Shown here: piece by piece, positions 7,341 through 17,092 of the stretch
How positions within the stretch are numbered: position 1 is the stretch's first letter
How the letters are laid out: each line of letters starts with the position of its first letter
NCBI RefSeq assembly: GCF_003086795.1
Contig: NZ_CP026003.1
Span: forward strand, 385,455-449,454
Reading direction: 5' to 3'
From: Stenotrophomonas sp. SAU14A_NAIMI4_5
Lineage (GTDB): Bacteria > Pseudomonadota > Gammaproteobacteria > Xanthomonadales > Xanthomonadaceae
DNA: 64,000 nt
Made by a program: the position numbers and the translations under genes
Notes under the pieces: generated by a model
What the model saw: the letters and a program-made list of their open reading frames with translations, nothing else
Told to the model about the DNA's origin: nothing
Database searches by the model: none

Positions 7341-10166
7341 TTAGAAGCGCTGCTGGTACTTCATGTACATGAAACGACCGATGTCGAAGCCGCCGTAGTA
7401 GACGAAGCTGCTGTTCGGCTGGCTGTACATCACCGGACCCTGGTGGTCGAACACGTTGTTCAGGCCCAGCGACACGGTGCCATTCCACGGCAGGCTGTAA
7501 CGCACCTGCAGGTCGTGGAAGGTGTTCGAGCCCACCTTGTTGGTCGGCGAGGCATCGGTGTAGGCCGAGCTGAAGTCCGGCAGGTTGCACTCGTCCATGT
7601 AGGAGCACTTCTCCTTCATGCTGGAGTAGTAACGCGCGGTCCAGCCGATGCCCAGGTTGCCGTACTGCCAGTCCAGGTTGAAGGTCGAGCGCACGCGGAA
7701 GTTGCCGCCCCAGCTGGTCAGCTGTTCCACCGGCGTGGTGACGGCGTTGTCGTTACGCTGTTCCAGGTAGTCGGTGTAGGTGGTGTTCCAGGTGACGGCG
7801 AACTTGCCGAACGTGGTTTCCGGCAGGCGGTAGCGCGCGCTGATGTCATAGCCGGCGGTCTCGCGGTAGCCGGCGTTGACCAGCGAGCGGTCCAGCGCGT
7901 TGACCTGGCCGTTGCTGCCGCGGGTGAAGCGACCGCAGGCCGCGTCCGAACCCTGCACGTAGCACTGTTCCAGGATGCTGGTGGCCGACTCGCCGACGAT
8001 GGCGTTGTTGATGCGGATCTTCCACCAGTCCAGGCTGACGTCCAGGCCCTGCACGAAGTCCGGGCTGTAGACCAGGCCGACGGTCCAGGTCTTGGCGGTT
8101 TCCGGCTTCAGCTCCGGGTTGGAACCCGAGTTGAAATCGGTGGTGGCCTGCTGGCCCGGCTTGCTGGCCACGCTGCCGTCGCTGTTGAGCTGGCGGAAGT
8201 TGGCCGGCACGTTCAGGGCCTTGCAGCGTGCGGCAACCGCGGCGCTGGTGGCGGCGGTGCCGAACGAGGTGTCGCACGGGTCGGTGAACGAGTCACGGCT
8301 GCTGACGGTGCCGCCGTACAGATCGTCCACGGTCGGCGCACGGAAGCCGGTGCCGTAGGTGGCGCGCACCAGCAGGCTGTCGATCGGCTTCCACTTCACG
8401 CCGAACTTGCTGTTGGTGGTCGAACCGAAGTTGTTGTAATCCGAGTAACGACCGGCCACGTCCAGCGACAGCTCACGGGCAAAGGCCATGTCGGCCAGCA
8501 GCGGCACCTGCAGTTCCAGGTAGACCTCGCTCAGCGAGTAGTCGCCCTGGGTCGGCTTGCCGCTGGTGCCGGCGATCTGGCCGTTCTGCACCATCAGGTC
8601 CGGGGTGTAGCGTGCTTCTTCGGTACGGTGCTCGAAGCCCATCGCGGTCAGCACGTCGCCGGCCGGCAGGGTGAACAGCGAGCCGGAGATGTTGGCGCTG
8701 GCCACCTTGGTGGTGGTCTGGCTCTTGTCCACGAAGCGGGCGAACAGGTAGTCCTGCACGTCCTGGTTGCTCAGCGAGCCCGGGCCGGTGTAGCCCATCG
8801 GCGCGGCCGGATTCCACGGCACGCAGCCGGCAATCACCGCATCCGGCGTGCCGCAGTACGCCACGCCATCCTTGATGAAGGATGGGCCGACGGCCTGGTT
8901 GACGTTGGGCTGGTACATGCTGCCCGTGCCGATGCGCTCGCCTTCATTGCGGTTGTAGGTGTAGTTGACGTTCCAGTCCCAGTAGCGCGAACCGGTGTCG
9001 AAGCTGCCTTCCAGACCCAGGCTGCCGCGCTTGGTCTCCATGTTGTTTTCGGTGCCACGCAGCATTTCTTCGGTGCGGTGCGAGAACAGCACGTCCTGGC
9101 CCCACAGATTGAATGCGCTGTCCTTGGACAGGGCGGCGCGGGTGCCGCTGCGCGCCTGTGCGGCAGTCACCGAGTACGGGTAACCGGCCAGGTGCTTGCT
9201 CGATTCGCGCTTGCTGTACAGCGCATCGGCAACCAGACGCAGGTTGTCGGTGATCGAGAAGCCACCGTTGGCGAACACCGAAGTGCGCTCCAGGCCGGTC
9301 AGCAGGCTCATGTTGGTCTTGGTGTTGGCACCATCGGCCGGGTTCAGCGTGTGGAAGTTGGCTGCATCGGTCGGGTCGCCGCCCGGGCCGACAGTCACCG
9401 GCTTGCCGCCGACGGTGACGCTGCCCCACGGCGTGGTGCCGTTGAGGCCATCGTTCGGATGACGCGGGCCGTTGACGTAGCGGGTGAACTCACGCGCGCC
9501 GCCCATCACTTCGTCTTCCTTGGTGCGCTCGGCACCCACGCTGAACCAGCCGCGGTCGAAGGTCTTGCCGAAGGTGGCGCTGTAGGAGCGCTTCTGGCCG
9601 TCACCTTCGCCGTACTGGCCGACGTAGACGCTGGCTTCGCCACCGTCGAAATTCTTGCGGGTGATGATGTTGACCACACCGGCGATGGCGTCCGAGCCGT
9701 ACAGCGCCGACGCACCGTCGGTCAGCACTTCCACGCGCTCGACGATGGCCGAGGGAATCGAGGCCAGGTCGGAATAACCACCGGCGCTGACGCCCATGCG
9801 GCGGCCGTCGATCAGCACCAGGCTGCGTTCCGGGCCCAGGTTGCGCAGGCTGACATACATGCCACCGAAGTCGCGCGAGGAGGTCAGCGACGAAGCGCGG
9901 CTCATGCTCGGCGAACCGGCAGCGGTCACGTCCTGCAGGATGTCGGCGACGTTGACGTAGCCCTTCTTCTCGATCTCGGCGCGGTTGAGCGCGACCACCG
10001 GCTGGGCGGTCTCGACACTGGCCTGGCGGATGCGCGAGCCGGTGATTTCGATGCGGTCGAGGTTGGTGGTGTTGTCGCCCGCATCCTGTGCGAAGGCGGG
10101 GGTGGTGCAGCTGGCGGCCAGCGCGATGACGATCGCGTTGCGCAGCGGGGTGGTCTTCAGGGACAT
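7341..10166 (-). CDS. TonB-dependent outer-membrane receptor
   Basis: Outer-membrane active transporter of 941 residues. It has a signal peptide ending CTTPAFA, a TonB-box-like stretch (RIEITGSRIR) and a plug domain at about residues 40-165 with LIDGRRMG and YGSDAIAGVVNIITRK. A 22-strand barrel follows, ending in an aromatic residue (MYMKYQQRF), as outer-membrane insertion requires. It takes up some large or scarce substrate with TonB energy. Xanthomonads have dozens of such receptors and no substrate gene or regulator adjoins this one. ATG at 10166 is chosen for the signal peptide; a further 23 codons upstream run through a hairpin and are not plausible coding. A promoter and terminator-like leader lie just upstream. 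Confidence 0.9.
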   Translation of the reverse strand: MSLKTTPLRNAIVIALAASCTTPAFAQDAGDNTTNLDRIEITGSRIRQASVETAQPVVALNRAEIEKKGYVNVADILQDVTAAGSPSMSRASSLTSSRDFGGMYVSLRNLGPERSLVLIDGRRMGVSAGGYSDLASIPSAIVERVEVLTDGASALYGSDAIAGVVNIITRKNFDGGEASVYVGQYGEGDGQKRSYSATFGKTFDRGWFSVGAERTKEDEVMGGAREFTRYVNGPRHPNDGLNGTTPWGSVTVGGKPVTVGPGGDPTDAANFHTLNPADGANTKTNMSLLTGLERTSVFANGGFSITDNLRLVADALYSKRESSKHLAGYPYSVTAAQARSGTRAALSKDSAFNLWGQDVLFSHRTEEMLRGTENNMETKRGSLGLEGSFDTGSRYWDWNVNYTYNRNEGERIGTGSMYQPNVNQAVGPSFIKDGVAYCGTPDAVIAGCVPWNPAAPMGYTGPGSLSNQDVQDYLFARFVDKSQTTTKVASANISGSLFTLPAGDVLTAMGFEHRTEEARYTPDLMVQNGQIAGTSGKPTQGDYSLSEVYLELQVPLLADMAFARELSLDVAGRYSDYNNFGSTTNSKFGVKWKPIDSLLVRATYGTGFRAPTVDDLYGGTVSSRDSFTDPCDTSFGTAATSAAVAARCKALNVPANFRQLNSDGSVASKPGQQATTDFNSGSNPELKPETAKTWTVGLVYSPDFVQGLDVSLDWWKIRINNAIVGESATSILEQCYVQGSDAACGRFTRGSNGQVNALDRSLVNAGYRETAGYDISARYRLPETTFGKFAVTWNTTYTDYLEQRNDNAVTTPVEQLTSWGGNFRVRSTFNLDWQYGNLGIGWTARYYSSMKEKCSYMDECNLPDFSSAYTDASPTNKVGSNTFHDLQVRYSLPWNGTVSLGLNNVFDHQGPVMYSQPNSSFVYYGGFDIGRFMYMKYQQRF

Positions 10167-10187
10167 CCGTGAAATCTCGTGTTTCAG

Positions 10188-10216
10188 AAAAAAACATGCG
10201 CCCGTTCTATGGGCGC
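10188..10216 (-). promoter_or_regulatory. terminator-like hairpin in receptor leader
   Basis: On the minus strand: GCGCCC, loop ATAGAAC, GGGCGC, then ATG and seven T, ending 21 bases before the receptor start codon. This is the shape of an intrinsic terminator placed between the likely promoter (TAGAAT, 10249-10254) and the gene. It may work as an attenuator, or it may only be a second terminator for transcripts coming from the ABC operon. Confidence 0.5.
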
Positions 10217-10248
10217 GTGGGGTACTGCAAACCAACGTGGGGGGCGGG

Positions 10249-10254
10249 ATTCTA
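10249..10254 (-). promoter_or_regulatory. candidate -10 box of the receptor gene
   Basis: TAGAAT on the minus strand, 83 bases before the receptor start, in a locally AT-rich stretch. No good -35 is present at the usual spacing, so an activator may be needed. Confidence 0.35.
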
Positions 10255-10433
10255 GAGTGTTTTCATTCGTAACTGTTTGTCCCTGCGTGTTACATCGCGC
10301 CGAACATGAATCGCAACCAACAATCCACAGGGGTGCTGTGCGCAGCGTCACGCGCGAGGTGTTTTCGATGCGCAGAGGCACCGATAACGGCGGCAGTCGC
10401 GCGATCTGTAATGCACGGAGTGTGCGAACGTTC

Positions 10434-10582
10434 ATCCACGCATGGCGTGGATCTACTGCAACGCGGACACCCGTGCGATACACAATGAATCCGGCAAATC
10501 CGCGCCTCGCGTGGATGAGGCCCAGTAGATCCACGCCACGCGTGGATGACGCCACACCAGTAGATCCACGCCATGCGTGGAT
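10434..10582. repeat. cluster of SMAG copies (GTAGATCCACGC type)
   Basis: Three good copies of the 23-base element GTAGATCCACGC-CATGC-GTGGAT: 10434-10456 on minus, and 10525-10547 and 10560-10582 on plus. A decayed copy without GTAG lies at 10498-10517. The last two stand 35 bases apart with similar flanks, as a short tandem duplication. The rest of 10255-10433 shows no gene or repeat. Confidence 0.85.
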
Positions 10583-10593
10583 GACGCGCCCAC

Positions 10594-10621
10594 AAAAAAG
10601 GGCGAAGCCTTCGCTTCGCCC
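10594..10621 (-). terminator. terminator of MacAB-like operon
   Basis: Stem GGGCGAAG / CTTCGCCC (10600-10621) with six T following on the minus strand (10594-10599), 35 bases after the last permease gene. Confidence 0.9.
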
Positions 10622-10655
10622 TCCAGATCCATCACTCCACACACCGGCGCGTTGG

Positions 10656-11972
10656 TCAGGTCTCGCGCAACGCCGTGGTGATCGGCAGGCGCGCCGCGCG
10701 CAGTGCCGGGAACAGGCCACCGACCAGGCCGATGCCCAGCGCCCACTTCAGGCCATTCCACAGCAGCTCCGGCGACACGTGGAACTTGAACACCACCGCG
10801 CTGAAATTGCTGCCGATGGTGGACACGCTGTAACCGTTGAACAGCAGCCAGGCCACCGCACAGCCCAGCAATCCGCCCAGCAAGGCCAGCAGCATGGTTT
10901 CCAGCATCACTGCGGTCACCACCGGCAGGCCGCGGAACCCGATCGCGCGCATGGTGGCGATCTCGCGTGCACGCGTCGCGACTGCGGCGTACATCGTGTT
11001 GAGCGCACCGAACACCGCGCCCACCGCCATGATCGTGCCGATCACCTTTCCAAGGATGTCGATCAGCTTGGTCAGGCCACCGCCCTGCTTGCTGTAGTAC
11101 GCGCGCGTAGTTTCGACGTCCAGCTTCAGGCGCGGATCGGCCGCCACGGCCGCCTTGAACTGTTCGAAGCCAGGCTTGCCATCGGTGCGCACGCTGATCG
11201 ACTGCCACGCACTGCGCTGGTAGGTGGTGGCCAGCGTATCGGCATCGGTCCACATTTCCGAATCGTGCGCATCCCCCGAGGCGAACACACCGACCACGGT
11301 CCAAGCCTGGTTGCCCAGGGTCAGTGTCTTGCCGACGTCCAGATCGCGGAACTGTCCCTGCGCGCCCTGGCCGACCACGATCTCGCGCAGGCCGGTGCCG
11401 AACTTGCGCCCCTGCACGATCTTCACCTTGTCATGCACCGCCCACGCCTGTGGGCCGACGCCGCGGAACTGCGCGTTGACGTCGGTACCGTCGGCCTTGG
11501 ACACGAGGTTCACCACCTGTGACAGCTCCGGTGACAGCAGCGGCCGGCCTTCGCTATCGCGGCTGATGCCGGGCAGGGTGGACAGCATTGGCACCTGCTC
11601 GCGGGTGATGACCGAATTGGTCTCGGCCTGCGAACCGCCGCGCAGCACGATGGCGGTGGTGTCATCGCCGGTGTTGTTGAGCGTGGCCTGGAAGCCCTCG
11701 CCCATGGCCAGCATCGCCACCAGCACGCCGACCACGCCGGCAATGCCCACCACGATCACCGAGGAGGCACCCCAGCGCTGCGGCAGGCTGGCGATGCCGA
11801 TACGGGTGGCCGCCAGCGCCAGTCGCCCGCTGCGGGTCAGCAGCAGCCACAGCGCCACCAGCACCGCCACGGCCAGCACACCGACCCACGGCAGGCCGAT
11901 CCACAGCACCAGGCCCACCGCCAGCAGCAGCACGGTCAGTGCATTGCCCAACCACTTCTTGATCCTGTTCAT
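10656..11972 (-). CDS. FtsX/MacB-type ABC permease (second)
   Basis: ABC transporter permease of 438 residues. Two membrane helices open the protein (about 7-50), a third lies near 68-90, then comes a periplasmic MacB-PCD-like domain at about 95-310. A C-terminal FtsX block follows with helices near 315-345, 365-390 and 400-425. It shares the layout of MacB/LolC-type permeases that carry substrates out of the inner membrane with an ATPase partner. It is the last gene of a four-gene operon, 12 bases after the first permease. The two permeases differ in sequence and probably form a heterodimer. The substrate is unknown. Confidence 0.85.
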   Translation of the reverse strand: MNRIKKWLGNALTVLLLAVGLVLWIGLPWVGVLAVAVLVALWLLLTRSGRLALAATRIGIASLPQRWGASSVIVVGIAGVVGVLVAMLAMGEGFQATLNNTGDDTTAIVLRGGSQAETNSVITREQVPMLSTLPGISRDSEGRPLLSPELSQVVNLVSKADGTDVNAQFRGVGPQAWAVHDKVKIVQGRKFGTGLREIVVGQGAQGQFRDLDVGKTLTLGNQAWTVVGVFASGDAHDSEMWTDADTLATTYQRSAWQSISVRTDGKPGFEQFKAAVAADPRLKLDVETTRAYYSKQGGGLTKLIDILGKVIGTIMAVGAVFGALNTMYAAVATRAREIATMRAIGFRGLPVVTAVMLETMLLALLGGLLGCAVAWLLFNGYSVSTIGSNFSAVVFKFHVSPELLWNGLKWALGIGLVGGLFPALRAARLPITTALRET

Positions 11973-11984
11973 CGGGAATCCTCC

Positions 11985-13142
11985 TCAGCGGCCGGCCAGC
12001 GCATCGACGATCTTCAGGCGCTTGGCGCGCAGCGCGGGCAGCAGCCCGACCACGACGCCGATCACCACGATCAGGCCGATGCCCACCAGCCAGGTGGGGG
12101 TGGGTACGTGCGGTGGCAGCATGCCCAGGCTCTTCGGCGCGATCGCCGGCAGCACCAGTGCGGCCAGGCCCATGCCGATCAGGCCGCCGAGGCCGATCAG
12201 CAGCACCGACTCGACCATCACCAGCGTCAGCACGGTGCTGTCCTTGAAGCCCAGCGTCTTCAGCGTGGCCAGCTCGGGAATGCGCTCGCGCACGGCCTGC
12301 GCCATGGTGTTGCCGGTCAGCAGCAGCAGGGTGAAGAACACCGCGCCCATGATCGAGGTGACGATCATGCCGATATCCGCGAACTGCTTGACGAAGGCCT
12401 GCTGGAACGCCGATTCGGTCTGGGTCTTGGTCTCGTGGTCGGAGTTGGCCGAGATCGCATCGATGGCCTGCGCGACCCGCGAGGCATGGTCGGGGTTGTC
12501 CAGGGTGATCGTGTACCAGCTCACCTGGTTCTTGATGTAGTCGTTGGACTCGTCGAAGTACTTCCAGTTCATCATCAGCTGGCGTTCTTCGTTGCCCGCC
12601 TGCGCGCGGTCCTTCGAGCGGAAGATGCCCTTCAGCTCCAGCGGCCAGTCATTGCTGCCGCCGCGCGGGAAGATGGTCGCCTGCAGCGGAATGGTGTCGC
12701 CGATCTTCCAGCCGAACTGGTTGGCCAGGGTCTCGCCGACGATGGCGCCGGTGCGGGTCTGCTTCCAGTCTTCCAGCTGTGCCGGGTCGATCTGCAGTTC
12801 GCGGTAGACGTCGAAGTAGTTGGGCGACACCGAGAAGTTCGGGAAGAAGTTCTTCGGGTCCTGGTAGATGCCGCCGAACCACATGCCATAGGCCACGTCG
12901 CGCACGCCATCGACCTGGCGGATCTGCGTCTCCAGGCGGATCGGCAGCGATTGGGTGATCGACAGCCGCGAAGCCGTGACCAGGCGGTTGGCACCTTCCA
13001 CGCTGCCGCCGGAATTGAATGCCACGCGCACCGAATCGAGCATGCCGAACAGCAGGAATGCCGCGACCACCGAAAGCAGGGTCAGCAGGGTCCGGGTGCG
13101 GCTGCGGAACAGCTGGGCCCAGACCAGGGAAAAGTATTTCAT
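11985..13142 (-). CDS. FtsX/MacB-type ABC permease (first)
   Basis: ABC permease of 385 residues. One N-terminal helix (about 18-38, TLLTLLSVVAAFLLFGMLDS) is followed by a large periplasmic domain (about 40-265) and three C-terminal helices of the FtsX type (about 268-292, 312-340 and 350-375). It begins 14 bases after the ATPase gene and is followed after 12 bases by the second permease. Its family is known for lipoprotein, peptide or antibiotic export; which applies here is not shown by sequence. Confidence 0.87.
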   Translation of the reverse strand: MKYFSLVWAQLFRSRTRTLLTLLSVVAAFLLFGMLDSVRVAFNSGGSVEGANRLVTASRLSITQSLPIRLETQIRQVDGVRDVAYGMWFGGIYQDPKNFFPNFSVSPNYFDVYRELQIDPAQLEDWKQTRTGAIVGETLANQFGWKIGDTIPLQATIFPRGGSNDWPLELKGIFRSKDRAQAGNEERQLMMNWKYFDESNDYIKNQVSWYTITLDNPDHASRVAQAIDAISANSDHETKTQTESAFQQAFVKQFADIGMIVTSIMGAVFFTLLLLTGNTMAQAVRERIPELATLKTLGFKDSTVLTLVMVESVLLIGLGGLIGMGLAALVLPAIAPKSLGMLPPHVPTPTWLVGIGLIVVIGVVVGLLPALRAKRLKIVDALAGR

Positions 13143-13156
13143 CGCCGGGGCCTCCG

Positions 13157-13846
<690 letters not shown>

Positions 13847-13950
13847 CGGGGTTCTCCACGAAGGGTGGGACACGGGAACGCGCGCCGGCCACGGGCCGGA
13901 GGGCATGCATCGAACGGTGCTGCCGGCGGCGCCACGCGGGCGCCAGGCCG

Positions 13951-15201
13951 TTACTGCGCTTGTTTCAGTCGAACCCTGGCGCCATCGCGCAGGGTGTCCG
14001 GTGGGCTGACCACCACGCTTTCACCCGCACTCACGCCCTTCAGCAGCTGGCGATCCTTGCCCATCGCCTGGCCGGCCTGCACGGCGCGCTGCTGCACGCG
14101 GTCGGCATCGCCCAGCACGAAGGCCACGCTGGCACCGTCGCGCTCGACCACCGCCGTGGCCGGCACGCGCACGCCCTGCGGCTTGCTGGCGGTGGCCTGC
14201 GGCTGCGCCTGTTCCAGGAAACTGACCCGCACGCCCATCTCCGGCACGATGCGCGGGTCCTTCACCTTCAGCGCCACGCGCACCTTCACCGTGGCCTTGC
14301 CGCGGTCGGCGGTGGGGATGATGGCGATCACCTCGCCGGGGATCTTCCAGTCCGGGTAGGCGTTGAGCGTGGCTTCCACCGGCATCTTCGGCTGCACGCG
14401 GCCGATGAAGGCTTCGCCCACTTCCACCTCGATCTCCAGCGAATCCATGTCGACGATGGTGCCGATGCCGGTACGGGTGAAGCCGCCACCGGCCGACAGC
14501 GGCGAGACGATCTCGCCCGGCTGCGCGGCCTTGGCGGTGACTACTCCAGAGAACGGCGCGCGCACGATGTTGTTGTCCACGCCGAGGTCGGCGATGGCGA
14601 GCTGGTCGCTGGCCACCTTGACATTGCGCTGGGCGGTATCGAGCTGTGCGCGGAGGCTGTCACGCTGGGCCACGGCCTGGTCGTACTGCGAACGCGAGAC
14701 CAGCTGCTGGCCGACCAGCGCCTGCAGGCGGCTGGCTTCGGCGGCGGCCTGGCGCTGCTGCGCCTGCAGGCCGGCCACCTGTGCACGTGCGGCCTGCACC
14801 TGCGAGGCGGAGAGGCTGCGCTGTGCATCGGCATCGATCGGGTCCAGCGTGGCCATGACCTGGCCGGCCTCCACCCGCATGCCTTCCTCGATCATCACTT
14901 CGCGCACCTTGCCGGTGATCTTGGCCGACACCGTGGCCATGCGCCGGGCCACCACGTAGCCGCTGGCATCGAGTACCGAGCTGCTGGCATTGCCCTGCTG
15001 GATCGCTACTGCCGGTGCGGTTTCCACCTCCACCGTCGGCTCGCGGCCGAACAGGAAGAAGGCACCGCCGGCCAACAGCAGCACGATCACCATGAGCGCG
15101 ATCCACAGCCAGCGGCGGCCGCCCGGGCCATCCCCGGAGGACGGCGGCGGGCTCTTGCGGTCGATACGGAGTTCCTTCAACAGCTCGGCAGAAGCGTTCA
15201 T
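13951..15201 (-). CDS. MacA/HlyD-type periplasmic adaptor
   Basis: Membrane-fusion protein of 416 residues. The short cytosolic start is followed by a single helix (about 31-50, WIALMVIVLLLAGGAFFLF), a biotinyl-lipoyl-like domain, a coiled coil rich in Gln and Ala (about 125-215, many QxxA heptads), the second lipoyl half (GVVTAKAAQPGEIVSP), and beta-barrel and membrane-proximal domains to the end. It bridges the inner-membrane ABC complex to an outer-membrane channel, so the operon exports something across the envelope. No TolC gene is nearby; a TolC encoded elsewhere would be used. First gene of the operon, with its promoter in the region shared with the divergent ABC-2 locus. Confidence 0.9.
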   Translation of the reverse strand: MNASAELLKELRIDRKSPPPSSGDGPGGRRWLWIALMVIVLLLAGGAFFLFGREPTVEVETAPAVAIQQGNASSSVLDASGYVVARRMATVSAKITGKVREVMIEEGMRVEAGQVMATLDPIDADAQRSLSASQVQAARAQVAGLQAQQRQAAAEASRLQALVGQQLVSRSQYDQAVAQRDSLRAQLDTAQRNVKVASDQLAIADLGVDNNIVRAPFSGVVTAKAAQPGEIVSPLSAGGGFTRTGIGTIVDMDSLEIEVEVGEAFIGRVQPKMPVEATLNAYPDWKIPGEVIAIIPTADRGKATVKVRVALKVKDPRIVPEMGVRVSFLEQAQPQATASKPQGVRVPATAVVERDGASVAFVLGDADRVQQRAVQAGQAMGKDRQLLKGVSAGESVVVSPPDTLRDGARVRLKQAQ

Positions 15202-15308
15202 TGCGTTCCATCACAGGCGTTCGGGCGGAGTGGCCGGAAGGGCGACAGCAGCGGTTCCGGTGGCAAAGCGTGTGGCACAGCATGCAGGTGGCACGGGGCG
15301 GGATGGCA

Positions 15309-15322
15309 GTGACAGCTGTCAC
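15309..15322. promoter_or_regulatory. 14-bp perfect palindrome, candidate operator
   Basis: GTGACAGCTGTCAC, a perfect dyad, lies in the 203-base gap between the divergent adaptor gene and the ABC-2 operon. It is the strongest symmetric site in the gap and well placed for a dimeric regulator. The LuxR-type regulator encoded at 18304 is the obvious candidate to bind it; this is inference. Confidence 0.5.
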
Positions 15323-15404
15323 CCGATGTAGCTGACGGCGGCCACTGCGAAACGTGACCGGGGCGGCACAGGATGGCAACGTCCCCGCTACCGGTACCGC
15401 ACCC

Positions 15405-16313
15405 ATGGATCCGACCGCAGCTCCCACTACGGCCCCGCTGGCCCGCCTGCACCAGGTGCAGGTGCATTACGCCGGCCATGCCGCCCTGCAGGGCATCGAC
15501 CTGCAGGTGCGTGCCGGCCAGGTCCTGGCCCTGCTGGGCCGCAACGGTGCTGGCAAGAGTACCGCGATCAGCGTGCTGCTGGGCCTGCGCCGCGCCGATG
15601 CCGGGCAGGTCGAACTGCTTGGTGGTGATCCGCAGCAGCGCGCCAGCCGCGTGGGGCTGGGCGTGATGCTGCAGAGCACCAGCCTGCCGCCGATGCTGCA
15701 GGTGGATGAACTGGTGGCGCAGGCCAGCGCCTGCTATCCCGATCCGATGCCGCTGGCCGAGGTCCTGCAGCGCGCCGGCCTGCAGGAGCTGGCCCGCCGC
15801 CGCTATGGGCAGCTGTCCGGTGGCCAGCAGCGCACGGTGCAGTTCGCCATCGCGCTGTGCGGGCGCCCGCGCGTGCTGTTCCTGGATGAGCCCACCACCG
15901 GCCTGGACATCCAGGCGCGGCAGGTGATGTGGCAGGCGATCCGGCACCTGGTGGCCGAAGGCTGCGGCGTGCTGCTGACCACCCACTACCTGGAGGAAGC
16001 CGAAGCGCTGGCGCAGCAGGTGGTGGTGCTGGAACAGGGCCGCGTGCTGGCCGATGCGCCGCTGGCCGAGCTGCGCCTGGCCGACCGGCCGCGGCGCATC
16101 CGCTGCCGCAGCGGCCTGGCGGTGGAAGACGTGCAGCACTGGCCTGGCGTGCAGCAGGTGCAGCGCGACGGTGCGCACCTGCAGCTGCTGGCCAGCCCGG
16201 CCGAACCGGTGGTGGCGCGCCTGCTGGCTGCCGATGCACGACTGCAGGAGCTGGAAGTACAGGGCGCGGCATTGGCCGACGCCTTCCTCGACATGACCCG
16301 GGAGGCCGCATGA
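15405..16313 (+). CDS. ABC-2 exporter ATPase
   Basis: ATP-binding subunit of 302 residues. Walker A GRNGAGKS, signature LSGGQQRTVQFAIA, Walker B VLFLDEPTTGLD and the switch His in LLTTHYLEEAEAL are present. The C-terminal 80 residues form the extra domain common in DrrA/CcmA-type ATPases. First gene of a four-gene operon; its stop overlaps the permease start (ATGA). ATG at 15405 is used; a GTG at 15354 is in frame and would add 17 residues. Confidence 0.9.
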   Translation: MDPTAAPTTAPLARLHQVQVHYAGHAALQGIDLQVRAGQVLALLGRNGAGKSTAISVLLGLRRADAGQVELLGGDPQQRASRVGLGVMLQSTSLPPMLQVDELVAQASACYPDPMPLAEVLQRAGLQELARRRYGQLSGGQQRTVQFAIALCGRPRVLFLDEPTTGLDIQARQVMWQAIRHLVAEGCGVLLTTHYLEEAEALAQQVVVLEQGRVLADAPLAELRLADRPRRIRCRSGLAVEDVQHWPGVQQVQRDGAHLQLLASPAEPVVARLLAADARLQELEVQGAALADAFLDMTREAA

Positions 16314-17086
16314 ACACCGTGACCCACACCCTCGCTGCGCCGCGCGCGTCCGTGCGTGCCGCCCTGCGTCCCTACATCGCCGAGCTGCAGGCCGAGCTGC
16401 GCCGGGCCTGGCGCACGCCGGCCTTCGCGGTGCCGTCGCTGCTGTTCCCGGTGCTGTTCTACCTGTTGTTCGGCGTGCTGCTGGGGCGTGGCCACGCGCC
16501 GCTGTACCTGCTGGCTACCTACAGCGTGTTCGGCGCGATGGCACCGGCCCTGTTCGGCTTCGGCGTGCAGCTGGCACTGGACCGCGAAGGTGGCCTGCTG
16601 ACCCTGAAGCGCGCGCTGCCGATGCCGGCGGCGGCGCCATTGCTGGCACGGCTGGCGATGGCGGTGATGTTCGCGCTGCTGGTGGCCGGCCTGCTGGTCA
16701 CCGCAGCCAGCACTCTGGGCGGCGTGCATCTGCAGGTGCAGCAGATCCTGCAGCTGCTGGCCGTGGCTGCGCTGGCGGCCCTGCCGCTGGGCGCCATCGG
16801 CCTGCTGATCGGCAGCCATGTCAGTGCCAGCGCGGCACCGGCGATGGTCAACCTGGTGTACCTGCCGCTGGCCCTGCTCTCGGGCCTGTGGCTGCCGCTG
16901 TCGGCTCTGCCCAAGCTGTTCTCGACGATGGCGCCGCTGTGGCCGACCTGGCACCTGGCGCAGCTGGCGCTGACGGTGGTCGGGCTGCCCGCGGCAGGCA
17001 GCCTCGCCGGGCATCTGCTGGTGCTGCTGGGCGTGACCGTGGTGGCGCTGCTGCTGGCGCGCCGCCGCCTGCGTCGGGTCGGCTGA
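16310..17086 (+). CDS. ABC-2 type permease
   Basis: Membrane subunit of 258 residues with six hydrophobic helices: about 36-56, 62-88, 112-137, 145-170, 176-198 and 225-250. ABC-2 permeases of this small size pair with the preceding ATPase to export drugs, lipids or peptides. The start overlaps the ATPase stop by four bases. The following kinase and regulator genes point to an inducible exporter, as in DesKR- or LiaRS-controlled systems. Confidence 0.87.
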   Translation: MNTVTHTLAAPRASVRAALRPYIAELQAELRRAWRTPAFAVPSLLFPVLFYLLFGVLLGRGHAPLYLLATYSVFGAMAPALFGFGVQLALDREGGLLTLKRALPMPAAAPLLARLAMAVMFALLVAGLLVTAASTLGGVHLQVQQILQLLAVAALAALPLGAIGLLIGSHVSASAAPAMVNLVYLPLALLSGLWLPLSALPKLFSTMAPLWPTWHLAQLALTVVGLPAAGSLAGHLLVLLGVTVVALLLARRRLRRVG

Positions 17087-17092
17087 ACTGGC

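Noticed and set aside
7443..10172. Plus-strand frame of about 900 codons opposite the TonB receptor
   Set aside because: Shadow of the receptor gene; no domain is recognisable and the composition is biased to Val, Gly, His and Arg.
10434..10582. Possible CRISPR array
   Set aside because: The repeated units are palindromes in both orientations with unequal gaps and no cas genes; they match SMAG elements found elsewhere in the window.
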